The notes under the pieces were generated by a model. The model saw only the letters and a list, made by a program, of their open reading frames with translations. It searched no databases and was not told the origin of the DNA. Shown piece by piece: positions 1-8,102 of a stretch of DNA of 59,650 nt. The position numbers and the translations under genes are program-made. The DNA is from Azospirillum tabaci. GTDB lineage: Bacteria > Pseudomonadota > Alphaproteobacteria > Azospirillales > Azospirillaceae. Every line of letters starts with the position of its first letter. Position 1 is the stretch's first letter. Location of the stretch: contig NZ_JACCJY010000039.1 of the NCBI RefSeq assembly GCF_014596085.1, positions 1 through 59,650 of the forward strand, given 5' to 3'.

Positions 1-131
1 ACGCCCAGGCCGAGCATCATGAAGTTGTAGACCCGCAGCATGTGCTTGCGCAGGCCCTCGTCGAACGCCGCACGGTCCACGCCCGCGGCGCCCGCGCCCC
101 AACGACTCTGGTTGGGATACTGGTCGAACAT
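1..131 (-). CDS. Bax inhibitor-1/YccA family membrane protein, N-terminal part only
   Basis: Only the first 43 codons are in the window; the gene runs off the left edge. The N-terminus reads MFDQYPNQSRWG, then a segment with DEGLRKHMLRVYNFM, which is the usual lead-in to the first membrane helix of bacterial BI-1/YccA proteins (DxGLRxxMLxVYNYM). Family members are seven-helix inner-membrane proteins, some linked to calcium leak or to FtsH. The ATG at 131 is preceded by a strong GGGGAGG ribosome site. The identification rests on this short stretch, so the family is likely and the exact role unknown. Confidence 0.72.
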   Translation of the reverse strand, partial: MFDQYPNQSRWGAGAAGVDRAAFDEGLRKHMLRVYNFMMLGLG

Positions 132-164
132 GAAAACCTCCCCTTCTGTTTTGTCGGAACGGGT

Positions 165-959
165 TCAGAACCAGGACGCCTGCACGGCATCCGCCAAGTC
201 GAGCAGTCGCTCGCCCGGAACGCTGGCGCACAGCGCGTACACATGATGGCCGTGCCGCCAGTAGACGACCGACACGCCATGCAACTCGGCCGCCGTCGGC
301 GTGGTGACGGTGAAGGTCTTGTCCTCGGCGGCGAACAATGTCACGCGTTCGAAGGCGGGCGTCATGTAGACAACCTGCACCGCGCTGCCTTCGTCCCAGG
401 GAACGATGCGCGAGGCCAGGGGCTGCAGATCGGCCGGGAACCGCGGCAGGGGCAGATGGCCGCCGATCACCCGCGAGACGACCTGCGCCAGACGGGGCGC
501 TTCGTCGGGCGGCAGCCCGCTGAAGGACGGGCCGATCGTCATCGCCGCGCGGTGCGCCTCGACCGCCTCATCGGCGAACACCGGTATGGGATGGGCGGCG
601 GCGACCGGATCGGCCAGCACGTCGCCGAGCAGCGTGTGGGCCGTCCACCCGACGCCGATCAGGATGACCGCGGCCAAGGCTCTGCGGAGCTTGGGAAAAC
701 GGCGGGCGGCGGAACGGACGGAAAGCGCCGATGGCGGAGCTTCGGCGCTCACGGCGAGCGCCGGCCCCGGCGCCTCGGCGCCGGCCGGATCGTCCATGAG
801 ATACAGGCGGAGCTTGTCCCGTTGCCGCAGGTCCTGCATCACGCGGCTGGCCAGAGCCGGGTTCCCTTGAAGATAAGCCTCGACCTCGATGCGCCGCTCC
901 GGGGGAAGCTGATCGTCGACGTAGGCAAGCAGGTCGTCTTCGGTCACGGGCGTCGCCAT
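165..959 (-). CDS. Membrane anti-sigma factor for the adjacent ECF sigma factor
   Basis: A 264-residue protein. It begins with an anti-sigma-like N-terminal helix bundle (TEDDLLAYVDDQLPPER, then a YLQGNPALA segment) typical of RsiW/ChrR-type anti-sigma factors. A single membrane helix lies around residues 93-112, followed by a periplasmic domain of about 150 residues. No Cys/His zinc-binding triad is visible in the N-terminal domain, so it is not a ZAS-type anti-sigma. It sits three bases downstream of the ECF sigma gene on the same strand, the usual sigma then anti-sigma order. The inferred job is to hold the sigma factor at the inner membrane until an envelope signal arrives; the signal is unknown. 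Confidence 0.8.
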   Translation of the reverse strand: MATPVTEDDLLAYVDDQLPPERRIEVEAYLQGNPALASRVMQDLRQRDKLRLYLMDDPAGAEAPGPALAVSAEAPPSALSVRSAARRFPKLRRALAAVILIGVGWTAHTLLGDVLADPVAAAHPIPVFADEAVEAHRAAMTIGPSFSGLPPDEAPRLAQVVSRVIGGHLPLPRFPADLQPLASRIVPWDEGSAVQVVYMTPAFERVTLFAAEDKTFTVTTPTAAELHGVSVVYWRHGHHVYALCASVPGERLLDLADAVQASWF

Positions 960-962
960 GGG

Positions 963-1460
963 TCACCTCACCAGTCGCAAATGTGGAGCGGGCGCGTCCT
1001 GGTCGGCCGCCGCGCGCAACGCCGCGCGTGCCCGGCTGAGTCGGGACATCAGCGTGCCCAACGGTATGCCGAGGCACTCGGCAGCGTCCCGGTAGCTCAT
1101 GCCTTCGACCGCAACCAGCATCAGCACCTCGCGCTGCTCTTCGGGAAGCATCATGAGGGCCGCCACCGTCTCGCCGAGGGACACCCGATCGGTCTGGTTG
1201 GGTGCCTGGGCTTTGACGGCCTGTGCCGCGAGCGTCGCTTCGGCGGCGTTCTCGGTGTGCTTGCGACGGCATCGGGAGGCGTGGGTGTTGTGCACGATGG
1301 CCAGCAGCCATTTCCTCAGATCGTTGCCGTCCCGCCAGGTGTGAGCGCCCTCCAACGCACGCAGGGCCGCCTCCTGCACCAGATCTTCAGCGCGCTCGGG
1401 ATCGCGCGTCAGCACCAACGCGTAGCGACGCAGCACCCCGAGGTGGCGAGAGATGTCCAT
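963..1460 (-). CDS. ECF-type RNA polymerase sigma factor
   Basis: A 165-residue group 4 sigma factor. Region 2 (about residues 5-75) has RYALVLTRDPERAEDLVQEA, and region 4 (about 100-155) has LPEEQREVLMLVAVEGMSY followed by a helix-turn-helix with LGIPLGTLMSRLSRAR. Length and domains fit the ECF family and not a housekeeping sigma. The ATG at 1460 is chosen; an upstream in-frame TTG at 1469 is possible, because the GGGGAG in front of the ATG is unusually close to it. It forms a two-gene operon with the anti-sigma gene, so autoregulation is likely. The target promoters cannot be read from the window. Confidence 0.88.
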   Translation of the reverse strand: MDISRHLGVLRRYALVLTRDPERAEDLVQEAALRALEGAHTWRDGNDLRKWLLAIVHNTHASRCRRKHTENAAEATLAAQAVKAQAPNQTDRVSLGETVAALMMLPEEQREVLMLVAVEGMSYRDAAECLGIPLGTLMSRLSRARAALRAAADQDAPAPHLRLVR

Positions 1461-1769
1461 GCTCCCCAACAGTTCAGTTTCGACCGCAGCATACCGACGC
1501 CCCCCACCTTTTCATCCCGCGGGCCTCTAAAAAACTTCGACGGCGGAGGCGGTTCATCATGCGCGATGCCGTTGGAATAATCCCATGGCCTCGGGAGTAT
1601 GTTTGATCTGTCTGAAAGTAAAATTGGCATGGAACGCCAAAAAAAACGAAATGAGGGATTTCGCCTAATAGAATATTGGCGTCTTGCAAATCATGGCCAT
1701 AGGCCCGCACTGACACCCTGCTCGCATGGAGCCGCGGGCGTCACAGGGACAATCATCGAGGCAAATGTC
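1461..1769. other. Intergenic region without a supported gene
   Basis: This stretch separates the leftward sigma-factor operon from the rightward lipoprotein gene, so it should hold both promoters. It contains AT-rich patches around 1590-1680 that stand out from the GC-rich surroundings. I see no ORF with family resemblance, no convincing terminator and no RNA gene. Confidence 0.5.
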
Positions 1770-2021
1770 ATGAGTTGCACCAAGCGCATGCTCATCGCCG
1801 GTCTGCCCGCCCTTGGTCTGGCGGCCTGCGGGGAGCAGAACAGCGGAAATCAGGCCTCTTCCCCGGCGGCGCAGCCGTCCTCCACGCCGGGGCAAACGCA
1901 GTCCACGCAGTACCATCGATCGGAGCGAGCGCCTGAGCCCGTCGTGGCCGGGCGCCCGCCTGCCGTTCGGTTCGCCGTGACCCAGGCCCTCTGCGGCAGG
2001 GCGAACGGCATCACTGGCTAA
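1770..2021 (+). CDS. Small predicted lipoprotein of unknown function
   Basis: An 83-residue protein starting MSCTKRMLIAG, with a hydrophobic stretch ending in the lipobox LGLAAC; Cys20 would be the lipidated residue. The remainder is Ser/Gln/Pro-rich and low in complexity (ASSPAAQPSSTPGQTQSTQ), as in many small outer-membrane or periplasmic lipoproteins. The same frame stays open upstream to 1599, but the signal sequence places the start at the ATG at 1770. The ribosome site (CGAGG) is weak. No family is recognised. The lipobox is clear but the protein is short, so expression is not certain. Confidence 0.55.
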   Translation: MSCTKRMLIAGLPALGLAACGEQNSGNQASSPAAQPSSTPGQTQSTQYHRSERAPEPVVAGRPPAVRFAVTQALCGRANGITG

Positions 2022-2438
2022 CCGGAGGTCGCGGAGCGTGGCCCCCGCGATGTCCGATGTCATGTTCCCAACCACGACGCCGGGGACTGACCGGCGCCCC
2101 GGCCTGATCCAAGCACCGGCTCAACGCCCGGCTTGGCTGCCGTGCTGTGTCGGGCCACAGGTCTGCGTCTTGGGAATCGCCCGGATCGGGCTGCGGAGAA
2201 ACGCCGCAGGACATCCGGACGGGCCGGGTACCCTGCGGCCAACAAGGGCCACTGGAAACGTCCATGGTGTCCCCGGCCGGCCGCCGGGGGCGCTCCGTCT
2301 TTGTTGCACCGGCTTCGATCATGCGGTTTCGCTGCGCCTTCCCGCAACCGCGATGAACGGGCAACGGTCTGCGATCGTTGCCGGGCGCCGTGGACGACCG
2401 CGGAAGACCCGCTCTGTTTTCCCCTGCAAAGGACGCCG
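2022..2438. other. Gap between lipoprotein and secreted-protein genes; no supported gene
   Basis: About 420 bases of GC-rich sequence. Open frames exist on both strands but they overlap one another, have Arg/Pro/Gly-rich shadow-like composition and resemble no family I know. No RNA gene, insertion sequence or strong hairpin terminator was recognised. Confidence 0.5.
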
Positions 2439-2912
2439 TCAGGTCCTGATCAGGCCGTCGGTCGGCTTTCCCGCCGGCGCCTCCGGAACGAATCCATCCA
2501 AGGCCCGCTTCAGCGCCTCCAGGCCCGCCGCCGCCGATCCTTTTGCCGACTCGACCGCTTCGGTGATCGCCATGCACAACTCCAGTCGCTGCTGAGGATC
2601 ATGCCGGGTGGATTCGAGCAAGCGGCCGATGGCGCCGGTCCCATCTTCGCTTCCAGGCGGTGAGACCGCCGGATCAATGCCGAGCAGCGGCAGGATGTAC
2701 TCCCGCCCCTTCTCCTGCGCCAAGGCGACGGCGCGGTCGCCGAACTTGCCGGCGGCCTGCAGGCCCATGTCCCAGCTGGTCAGGGCAGCCGATACCGTCG
2801 GCGAACACAGCGGTCCGGTTCCCGGCGTCGGATCGGCCGCCAGGGCGGGAGCGGCGGCTGTGAACAGGCTGACGGCGGCGACGAATGCGGCGGCGCGCGA
2901 GATGAACAGCAT
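2439..2912 (-). CDS. Predicted secreted protein of unknown function
   Basis: A 157-residue protein with a classical Sec signal peptide (MLFISRAAAFVAAVSLF, cleavage probably after the ALA near residue 25). The mature part is mostly helical. It has two cysteines, one in LCSPTV and one in LELCMAITE, that could form a disulfide, and no catalytic motif that I recognise. The start at 2912 is the only ATG in front of the signal peptide. It is monocistronic, with a divergent amidoligase gene on its upstream side. A periplasmic or extracellular location is inferred from the signal peptide alone. Confidence 0.65.
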   Translation of the reverse strand: MLFISRAAAFVAAVSLFTAAAPALAADPTPGTGPLCSPTVSAALTSWDMGLQAAGKFGDRAVALAQEKGREYILPLLGIDPAVSPPGSEDGTGAIGRLLESTRHDPQQRLELCMAITEAVESAKGSAAAGLEALKRALDGFVPEAPAGKPTDGLIRT

Positions 2913-3107
2913 AAGACGGGCTTCCTCAAGTGGCCTGGCGTATTTGGGAGTGTGGACGTCGTGCGTCCAGTCGCGCTTGACGAGCCTTATGGACGTTCAG
3001 GCCCCGGAGCACGCACTGGGGGCGCACAAAGGGGAGCGTTGTGCGTCATGGCCGTGCGCCACGGCGGCTCACCTTGGAAAGCCGAACGGCAGGGCCACAT
3101 GGGGGGC

Positions 3108-4085
3108 ATGAACAACCATGCCCCCCCGCAGGCGGTCGATTGTCTGCCCGAACGTCGCAGAAGCGGTCCCGAGGCTTCGCTCCGCTTCCAGCGACCGCCA
3201 TCGATGCGAACTGCTCAGGGAGTGATCCGGCGCGTGGGGGTCGAAATCGAGTTTCAGGGCATCAGCGCCCGGGCTGCCGCCCAAGCGCTGGCGGTTGCAC
3301 TCGGCGGGAACTGTGTGGAGGAGGACCCGCACGCCTTCCATATTTCGGACACGGCGATCGGGGATCTGAGCGTTGAACTCGATGTGCGCCATGCACACCC
3401 GCGGCGGGCGGCATCGGCGTCGCGCGTCCGCCTGAGCCCGGTGGGGGCCGCATGGCTCGGCACGGCTCTGGGCGGCGTCGTGCCCTGCGAACTGATCACC
3501 GCACCGCTCCCGATCGATGAACTGCACGGCGTGGACGACGCCGTGCGTGCGTTGCGTGCCGCGGGTGCCCGAGGCGCAGGAACGACATGGCTCGGGTCGC
3601 TGGGGCTGCATTTCAACATCGATCCGCCCAGCCTCGACGCCGACACGATCACCGCCGTGCTGAAGGCGTTCCTCCTGCAAAGCACCCAACTGCGCCGGGA
3701 GACGACGGGGAAGACCTCGGCCATGGCCTTCCTTCCCGCGCCCTATCCGGATGACTATGTCCGCCGTGTCATTGCCCCGGACTACTGGCCGGACCTGCCG
3801 ACCTTGGCCGGGGATTACCTCGCCGCCAACCCGACGCGCAACCGTGATCTCGATCTGCTGCCGTTGTTCCTGTACCTCTACCCGGCCCAGGTCAGAGCGA
3901 AACTCCCCTACGAGAAAATCGGAAGCCGCGCCGTCTTCCATTACCGCCTGCCGCAGGCTCACGTCAGCGATCCGGCCTGGAGCATCGCGGGCGCCTGGAA
4001 CGGCTGGGCCGGTGTGGAAACGCTGGCCGGCGACCGGGATCGGCTCGTGCTGCTCTGGCAGTCTCTGCGTGAACGGATGGGTTGA
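3108..4085 (+). CDS. Putative amidoligase enzyme (amidoligase_2 family)
   Basis: A 325-residue protein matching the COOH-NH2 ligase-like 'putative amidoligase' family, ATP-dependent enzymes expected to join a carboxylate to an amine on small molecules or peptides. The diagnostic GVEIEFQG motif is near residue 45, LHFNID in the middle supplies the second acidic/histidine site, and a C-terminal region with PYEKIGSRAVFHYRLP is typical of the family. ATGs at 3099 and 3108 are both possible; 3108 has a GGGGGG stretch just upstream. The usual partners (a class I glutamine amidotransferase or gamma-glutamyl hydrolase) are not adjacent, so this copy looks orphan. The substrate is unknown. Confidence 0.75.
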   Translation: MNNHAPPQAVDCLPERRRSGPEASLRFQRPPSMRTAQGVIRRVGVEIEFQGISARAAAQALAVALGGNCVEEDPHAFHISDTAIGDLSVELDVRHAHPRRAASASRVRLSPVGAAWLGTALGGVVPCELITAPLPIDELHGVDDAVRALRAAGARGAGTTWLGSLGLHFNIDPPSLDADTITAVLKAFLLQSTQLRRETTGKTSAMAFLPAPYPDDYVRRVIAPDYWPDLPTLAGDYLAANPTRNRDLDLLPLFLYLYPAQVRAKLPYEKIGSRAVFHYRLPQAHVSDPAWSIAGAWNGWAGVETLAGDRDRLVLLWQSLRERMG

Positions 4086-4194
4086 CGTCCGATGAGGTGC
4101 CAAGCGAGCCGGGTGGCCTCACGCCGCGCGGCCATCGACGCGGTGGAAGCCTGGGATTCTGTCGCGGTCTCGACGATGTCCCGGCGAGGGCGAT

Positions 4195-4414
4195 GTGAAG
4201 CGGCTGCTGGTGGAGGACCATCGAGCCCTTCCCGCCATGGTCGCCAGCCATCTGGAAAAAGGTCGGTGTCGCGGTGGACCCCGTCGGCCCCGCGGAGCAT
4301 GCGATCACGGCCATCGGGATCATGCAGTACGACGGCACCGTGCTTGATGTCGGCCTGCCTGGGTCGAGCGGCATGACCGTTCCGGACCATGTCCGGAGGA
4401 CCGCGTTGCGATGA
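4195..4414 (+). pseudogene. Broken response-regulator receiver domain (OmpR-type remnant)
   Basis: Reading from the GTG at 4195 gives KRLLVEDHRALPAMVASHLE, which is the start of an OmpR-class receiver domain (strand 1 with the acidic ED pair). A single-base shift near 4261 changes frame, after which GVAVDPVGPAEHAIT and DGTVLDVGLPGSSGMTVP follow; the last contains the phospho-acceptor Asp in the LDVGLP context. Translation then hits a stop at 4412-4414 before the rest of the receiver and the DNA-binding domain. It is therefore frameshifted and truncated to roughly half a receiver domain. The neighbouring histidine-kinase gene (convergent) may be its former partner, but this is inference. Confidence 0.72.
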
Positions 4415-4480
4415 GATGGCGTCGCAGGGTCCGACAAGCGTCGTGCCATCTCGCCGGAAGTGCGACGGCTGCCAATTCCT

Positions 4481-5737
4481 TCAGCACTGGCTGGAAGCCA
4501 GCGGCAGGGCGATGCTGATCGTCGTCCCCATTCCAGGGCGGGACTCCACCTTGATCGCGGAGCCGAGTTGATCCGCCAGCGTCTTTACGATGAACAGGCC
4601 CAGGCCAAGGCCGACCACGCCGTCTCCGGCCTCGACGCGGTAGAACTCCTCGAAAATGTCGCTCAGGGAACTCTCCGGGATGCCTCGGCCGGTATCGGAG
4701 ACGTCGATCCACAGCTTGTCGTCGGCGGTGCGGCACACGATCCGGATTTCCCCCCGGTCGGTGTACTTGATGGCGTTGTCGATGAGGTTATGGAGAATGC
4801 GTGATGCGAGCAACCGGTCCGTACGCACCGTCACGCCACCGCCGCACCCGTCCACGCGCCAGTGCAACCCCTTGGCTTCGGCAGCCAGTTGGAACGTCGC
4901 CGTGGCGTGCGTCGTCAGATCGTCCAGCGTGACGTCTTCGATCCGGACGGCGATAACGCCATTGTCCATCTGCACCAAGTCCTGCACGCCATCCATCAGA
5001 CGCTTCACCACGCCCAGGCAGTGCTTCATCGTCGACACGTAGATTTCCCCGCGGGCGGTCACCCGGGACGACAGGGCATGGGTGGCGAGGGTCAGGGCAT
5101 GGACCGGCTGGCGCAGGTCATGGTTCAACGTCGCGAGGAGCCGGGTGCGCGCCGCGTTGGCCCGCGCCACCTCCAGGGCCTGGGTCCGTGCGGCTTCGGC
5201 CGCCTCCTTCAGCGATTCGAGGAGGCGGACGTTGGACAGCGCCAGGGCCGCAGATCGAGCGATGGCCTCCAGAAGGGTGACGGTGCCCGCGTCGGGTGTG
5301 TGCCGCGTCGCCCAATACGCACCGATGGCGGCGATGGGATCGGGCGCGCCGACCGGCACCATGACGAGGCTCCGCACGAAGGTGGGGCGATAGGCTTCGT
5401 GCGGGATGCGCGGGTCGGCGTAGATGTCCGGAATGACCGCCGGCTGCCCGGTCAGCATGGCCCAGCCCGAGATGCACGTGCCCATGGGAAACCGCTGCCC
5501 TTTCCACAGTGGGCTGATCGCGTCCTCATCGACGTAATGGCACAGGTCGCCGTCGCGCAGCACGATGGTGACGCCGTCGGCCCCCGTCAAACGGCGCGCT
5601 GCCGTCCGCAGGACGGAGACCACAGCCGGCAGATCATGGGCAAAAAACAGACGCTCGTTGAGATCGACAATCCCCGCCAGATGGTCGGCGTCGCGAAGGG
5701 CGGACAGTTGCGGAGCATCGGTTTCAGTAGCGGGCAT
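4481..5737 (-). CDS. GAF-domain sensor histidine kinase
   Basis: A 418-residue soluble sensor kinase. A GAF domain covers about residues 30-165, a short coiled coil follows, then the H-box LNHDLRQPVHAL with phospho-acceptor His206, the N-box LIDNAIKYT (Asn321), the G1 box DTGRGIP (about 348) and the G2 box GLGLGLFIV (about 376). All catalytic boxes look intact. No membrane segment is seen, so it should sense a cytoplasmic signal through the GAF domain. The ATG at 5737 has AGGGAG eight bases upstream; longer starts at 5764 and 5824 lack a ribosome site, and the 5764 start would fall beside an inverted repeat. Downstream lies only a broken response regulator, so its working partner must be elsewhere. 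Confidence 0.85.
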   Translation of the reverse strand: MPATETDAPQLSALRDADHLAGIVDLNERLFFAHDLPAVVSVLRTAARRLTGADGVTIVLRDGDLCHYVDEDAISPLWKGQRFPMGTCISGWAMLTGQPAVIPDIYADPRIPHEAYRPTFVRSLVMVPVGAPDPIAAIGAYWATRHTPDAGTVTLLEAIARSAALALSNVRLLESLKEAAEAARTQALEVARANAARTRLLATLNHDLRQPVHALTLATHALSSRVTARGEIYVSTMKHCLGVVKRLMDGVQDLVQMDNGVIAVRIEDVTLDDLTTHATATFQLAAEAKGLHWRVDGCGGGVTVRTDRLLASRILHNLIDNAIKYTDRGEIRIVCRTADDKLWIDVSDTGRGIPESSLSDIFEEFYRVEAGDGVVGLGLGLFIVKTLADQLGSAIKVESRPGMGTTISIALPLASSQC

Positions 5738-5764
5738 CAGCACGGCTCCCTGGCGGTTCACCAT

Positions 5765-5780
5765 GCCAACACATGTTGGC
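5765..5780. promoter_or_regulatory. Inverted repeat upstream of the GAF kinase gene, possible operator
   Basis: The sequence GCCAACACATGTTGGC has perfect 7-base arms (GCCAACA / TGTTGGC) around a 2-base centre. It lies 28-43 bases upstream of the preferred kinase start at 5737, where a repressor or activator site would be expected. No cognate regulator is identified. Confidence 0.4.
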
Positions 5781-6062
5781 GTGAGGAAGCGCGTGAACGC
5801 TTCATGGCCCGAACTGTAACGCACGGAATACGCCTTCGCAGCACGAAACGCCAGCGACGTTCACGGTCTATGCCCGGGCCAGGCGACAGCGGCGGCCGAG
5901 GCTGATCTTCGGTTCTTGCGCGGCGATCGCCCGTTCACGCTTCGGGCCGGATTTCTCCGCCCGCAGAATGAGGCGCCGAGGGTGGCTTTCCGTGGCCGAG
6001 CGACCCTCCATTGCCCCGCTCAAGTCGATGCGAGGATGCCCGGCCGGGAGCCTCCAAACGAA
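5781..6062. other. Intergenic region between kinase and iron operon; no supported gene
   Basis: Together with the inverted repeat and the Fur-like box at its edges this forms the divergent control region between the leftward kinase and the rightward iron operon. Short open frames here have shadow-like composition. I see no RNA gene or insertion sequence. Confidence 0.5.
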
Positions 6063-6081
6063 AATGAGAATTCTTCGCATT
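6063..6081 (+). promoter_or_regulatory. Fur-box-like palindrome upstream of the FpvG-like operon
   Basis: AATGAGAATTCTTCGCATT has 8-base arms that match at 7 positions. Its core TGAGAATTCTTCGCA has the 7-1-7 layout of Fur sites and resembles the sites at 17759 and 19356. It lies about 70 bases upstream of the first gene start at 6152, suitable for iron-dependent repression. Confidence 0.65.
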
Positions 6082-6151
6082 TGGACATGAGGCGGGAGGT
6101 CCCCCCGTTCGTCTGAACAGAAGGACCGGTGGTTCCTTCGGAGAGGACGAG

Positions 6152-7300
6152 ATGAGCGTTGGCAAGTCGCGCACGCGGCTGTGGTTCCTATGGCACTCCT
6201 GGTTGGCGATGCCCATCTGGGCGTTCCTGTTTTTCGTCTGCCTGACCGGGACCATCGCCGTGGTCAGCACCGAGATCATGTGGCTGGTCAACCCCGCGAT
6301 GCGGGCATCGGGCGGAGGCGAGGCCCTGCCGCCCAGCGCCCTGATCGCCGCGGCGGAAGCGGCCGCGCCGGGCGGGCGGGTGAGTTCGCTGAGCTGGGGC
6401 GGTTCCCACATGGCGGTCAGCGCCCGGCTGGCGATGCCCGACGGCACCTCCACCACCGCCTGGGTGAATCCGGTCAGCGGGGTGGTGCAGGGGGTGTCCA
6501 CCGGCAACTCGTTTCAGAGCTTCTTCCGCGCCCTGCACGGCTGGCTCATGACCTTTCCCGTGGGCTGGTACCTCGTGACCTTGCTGGCCATTCCGCTCGT
6601 CGGGTCGCTGGTCACCGGGCTGGTGGTCTACAAGCGGTTCTGGAAATCCTTCTACCAGCCGCGCATCCGCTGGCGGCAGGCGCCGCGCGTGATGTGGGGC
6701 GACCTGCACCGCGTCGCCGGCACATGGTCGATCTGGTTCATCGCGGTCATCTCGGTCACCAGCCTGTGGTTCCTGATCTACATGATGCTGTTCCATCTCG
6801 GGATGGGGCTGGGCGGCGGGAAGGTGCCGGTGCTGCTGGCCCGCGACCAGATCCCGGTCGCCGCGACCGCGCCGAAGCCGGACGTCGATGCCGTCCTGGC
6901 CAGCGCCAAGGCGGCCCTGCCGGACATGCGGCTGCGCTACCTGTGGCTGCCCGGCACCGCCTACGACCCGGCGACGGTGGCGGGGTCCAGCGGGCAGGTG
7001 CCGCTGCTGCCCGACTACGTGCGGGTGAATCCCTTCACCGCCGAGGTGATCATCATCGAGGGCGGAATGGACGCGGCGTCCGGCATCGAGCTGACCCGCA
7101 CCATCATGCGCGCGCTGCACACCGGCGATTTCGGCGGCTTGCCGGTCAAGCTGGTGTGGTTCGCCTTCGGCCTGCTGATGACCACGCTGGTCTTCAGCGG
7201 CATGCTGATCTGGATGAAGCGGACCGCCCGCGCCACGGTCGAGGCGGTGCGCGACGTCCGGCGCGGGTCCCGGCTGGCGGAGGGCCCATCCAATGCGTAA
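6152..7300 (+). CDS. PepSY-associated TM protein, FpvG-like periplasmic iron/siderophore reductase
   Basis: A 382-residue inner-membrane protein with four main membrane segments (about residues 15-38, 130-160, 190-222 and 332-357) and two periplasmic PepSY-type regions. Histidines in or next to helices (WHSWLAMPIW, ALHGWLM, DLHRVAGTW, ALHTGDFGG) fit heme binding, as expected for this reductase family. In Pseudomonas the FpvG member reduces iron in ferripyoverdine in the periplasm. The ATG has a GGAGAGGA ribosome site. It is the first gene of an eight-gene operon and overlaps the next by eight bases. A Fur-like box lies upstream. The FpvG assignment depends mainly on operon order; the PepSY family call is firm. 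Confidence 0.85.
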   Translation: MSVGKSRTRLWFLWHSWLAMPIWAFLFFVCLTGTIAVVSTEIMWLVNPAMRASGGGEALPPSALIAAAEAAAPGGRVSSLSWGGSHMAVSARLAMPDGTSTTAWVNPVSGVVQGVSTGNSFQSFFRALHGWLMTFPVGWYLVTLLAIPLVGSLVTGLVVYKRFWKSFYQPRIRWRQAPRVMWGDLHRVAGTWSIWFIAVISVTSLWFLIYMMLFHLGMGLGGGKVPVLLARDQIPVAATAPKPDVDAVLASAKAALPDMRLRYLWLPGTAYDPATVAGSSGQVPLLPDYVRVNPFTAEVIIIEGGMDAASGIELTRTIMRALHTGDFGGLPVKLVWFAFGLLMTTLVFSGMLIWMKRTARATVEAVRDVRRGSRLAEGPSNA

Positions 7301-7766
7301 TGACTCAATGCGTAGGCTCTGGCAGCGCGGCAAGTTCCATCTCAGCGCCCTGATGATGCTGGTGCCGCTGCCTTTCCTCCCCGGCTATTTCAGCCCGAAA
7401 CCGATCTTCGTGCCGCCCGAGGTCCGGCGGGACGTCGCCGTCGGCCCCTTCTCGGTGACGCTGGCGACCTACGACGAGGCGCCCGGCCGCATGCCGACGG
7501 GGGAACGGATGAAGGAATACCGCATCCACATCCGTCCCGCCGACATCGACCATGTGCGCGGCGTCTTCCTGCGCGTCGGCAAGCCGCGCAGTCTGCGCAC
7601 CGCGGGCGCGCTCGCCTTCGGCAACCCCTATGAGCGGGAGGCCGACGTGACCGTGCCGGACGAACTGGCCGGCACGGAGGAGCTGTGGGTGACCATGGAG
7701 GATTGGAGCGGCGGGGTGCATCAGGCGTCCCTTCCGCTGGGCGAGATTTTCGGAGGAAAGCGATGA
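7293..7766 (+). CDS. FpvH-like small protein of the iron-release operon
   Basis: A 157-residue protein with a basic N-terminus and one hydrophobic segment (FHLSALMMLVPLPFLPGYF, about residues 15-33), followed by a periplasmic domain with beta-rich, extracellular-type composition. No catalytic motif is recognised. An alternative start is the ATG at 7308. It overlaps its upstream neighbour by eight bases and its downstream neighbour by four, so translation is probably coupled. Its place directly after the PepSY reductase matches Pseudomonas fpvH, which assists the reductase in iron release from pyoverdine. Assignment is by position, size and topology; direct sequence similarity was not tested. 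Confidence 0.68.
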   Translation: MRNDSMRRLWQRGKFHLSALMMLVPLPFLPGYFSPKPIFVPPEVRRDVAVGPFSVTLATYDEAPGRMPTGERMKEYRIHIRPADIDHVRGVFLRVGKPRSLRTAGALAFGNPYEREADVTVPDELAGTEELWVTMEDWSGGVHQASLPLGEIFGGKR

Positions 7767-8080
7767 AGACCCACCGCCTGTTCGCCCTGGCGGGGCTGTT
7801 CGCCCTGTGCGCCGCCGGTGCGGCGGAGGCCCATTACCCGATCTGCGAATGCCGGATGGTCGAGGGCGACACGGTGCAGTGCACCGGCGGCTTCTCCGAC
7901 GGGTCGAAGGCGCCTGGCGTGGTGCTGGACGTCATCGCCTACGACGAGCAGGTGCTGGTCAAGGGCAAGCTGGGGCCGGATTCCACGCTGTCCTTCCAGC
8001 GCCCCGCGCAGGACTTCTACGTCCTGTTCGACGCCGGGCCCGGCCACACCGTCGAGATCGAGCACACGGCGATCAAGTAG
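7763..8080 (+). CDS. FpvJ-like small periplasmic protein
   Basis: A 105-residue protein with a Sec signal peptide (MKTHRLFALAGLFALCAAG, cleavage probably after AEA). The mature part starts HYPICECRMVEGD and has three cysteines (CEC and a VQCTG) plus an N-terminal His, a plausible metal or disulfide site. The remainder is beta-rich and ends VEIEHTAIK. The ATG overlaps the previous stop in an ATGA arrangement. By position it corresponds to fpvJ of the Pseudomonas ferripyoverdine operon. The molecular function is not known to me. Confidence 0.68.
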   Translation: MKTHRLFALAGLFALCAAGAAEAHYPICECRMVEGDTVQCTGGFSDGSKAPGVVLDVIAYDEQVLVKGKLGPDSTLSFQRPAQDFYVLFDAGPGHTVEIEHTAIK

Positions 8081-8102
8081 CGCCCTCAGCGAAGCCGGAA
8101 CC

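Noticed and set aside
2038..2663. Overlapping open frames between the lipoprotein and secreted-protein genes
   Set aside because: They overlap each other or the secreted-protein gene on the opposite strand, show no family resemblance and have no good ribosome site.
6188..7333. A 381-codon minus-strand frame opposite the PepSY gene
   Set aside because: His/Gln/Arg-rich antisense shadow of a clear membrane protein gene.
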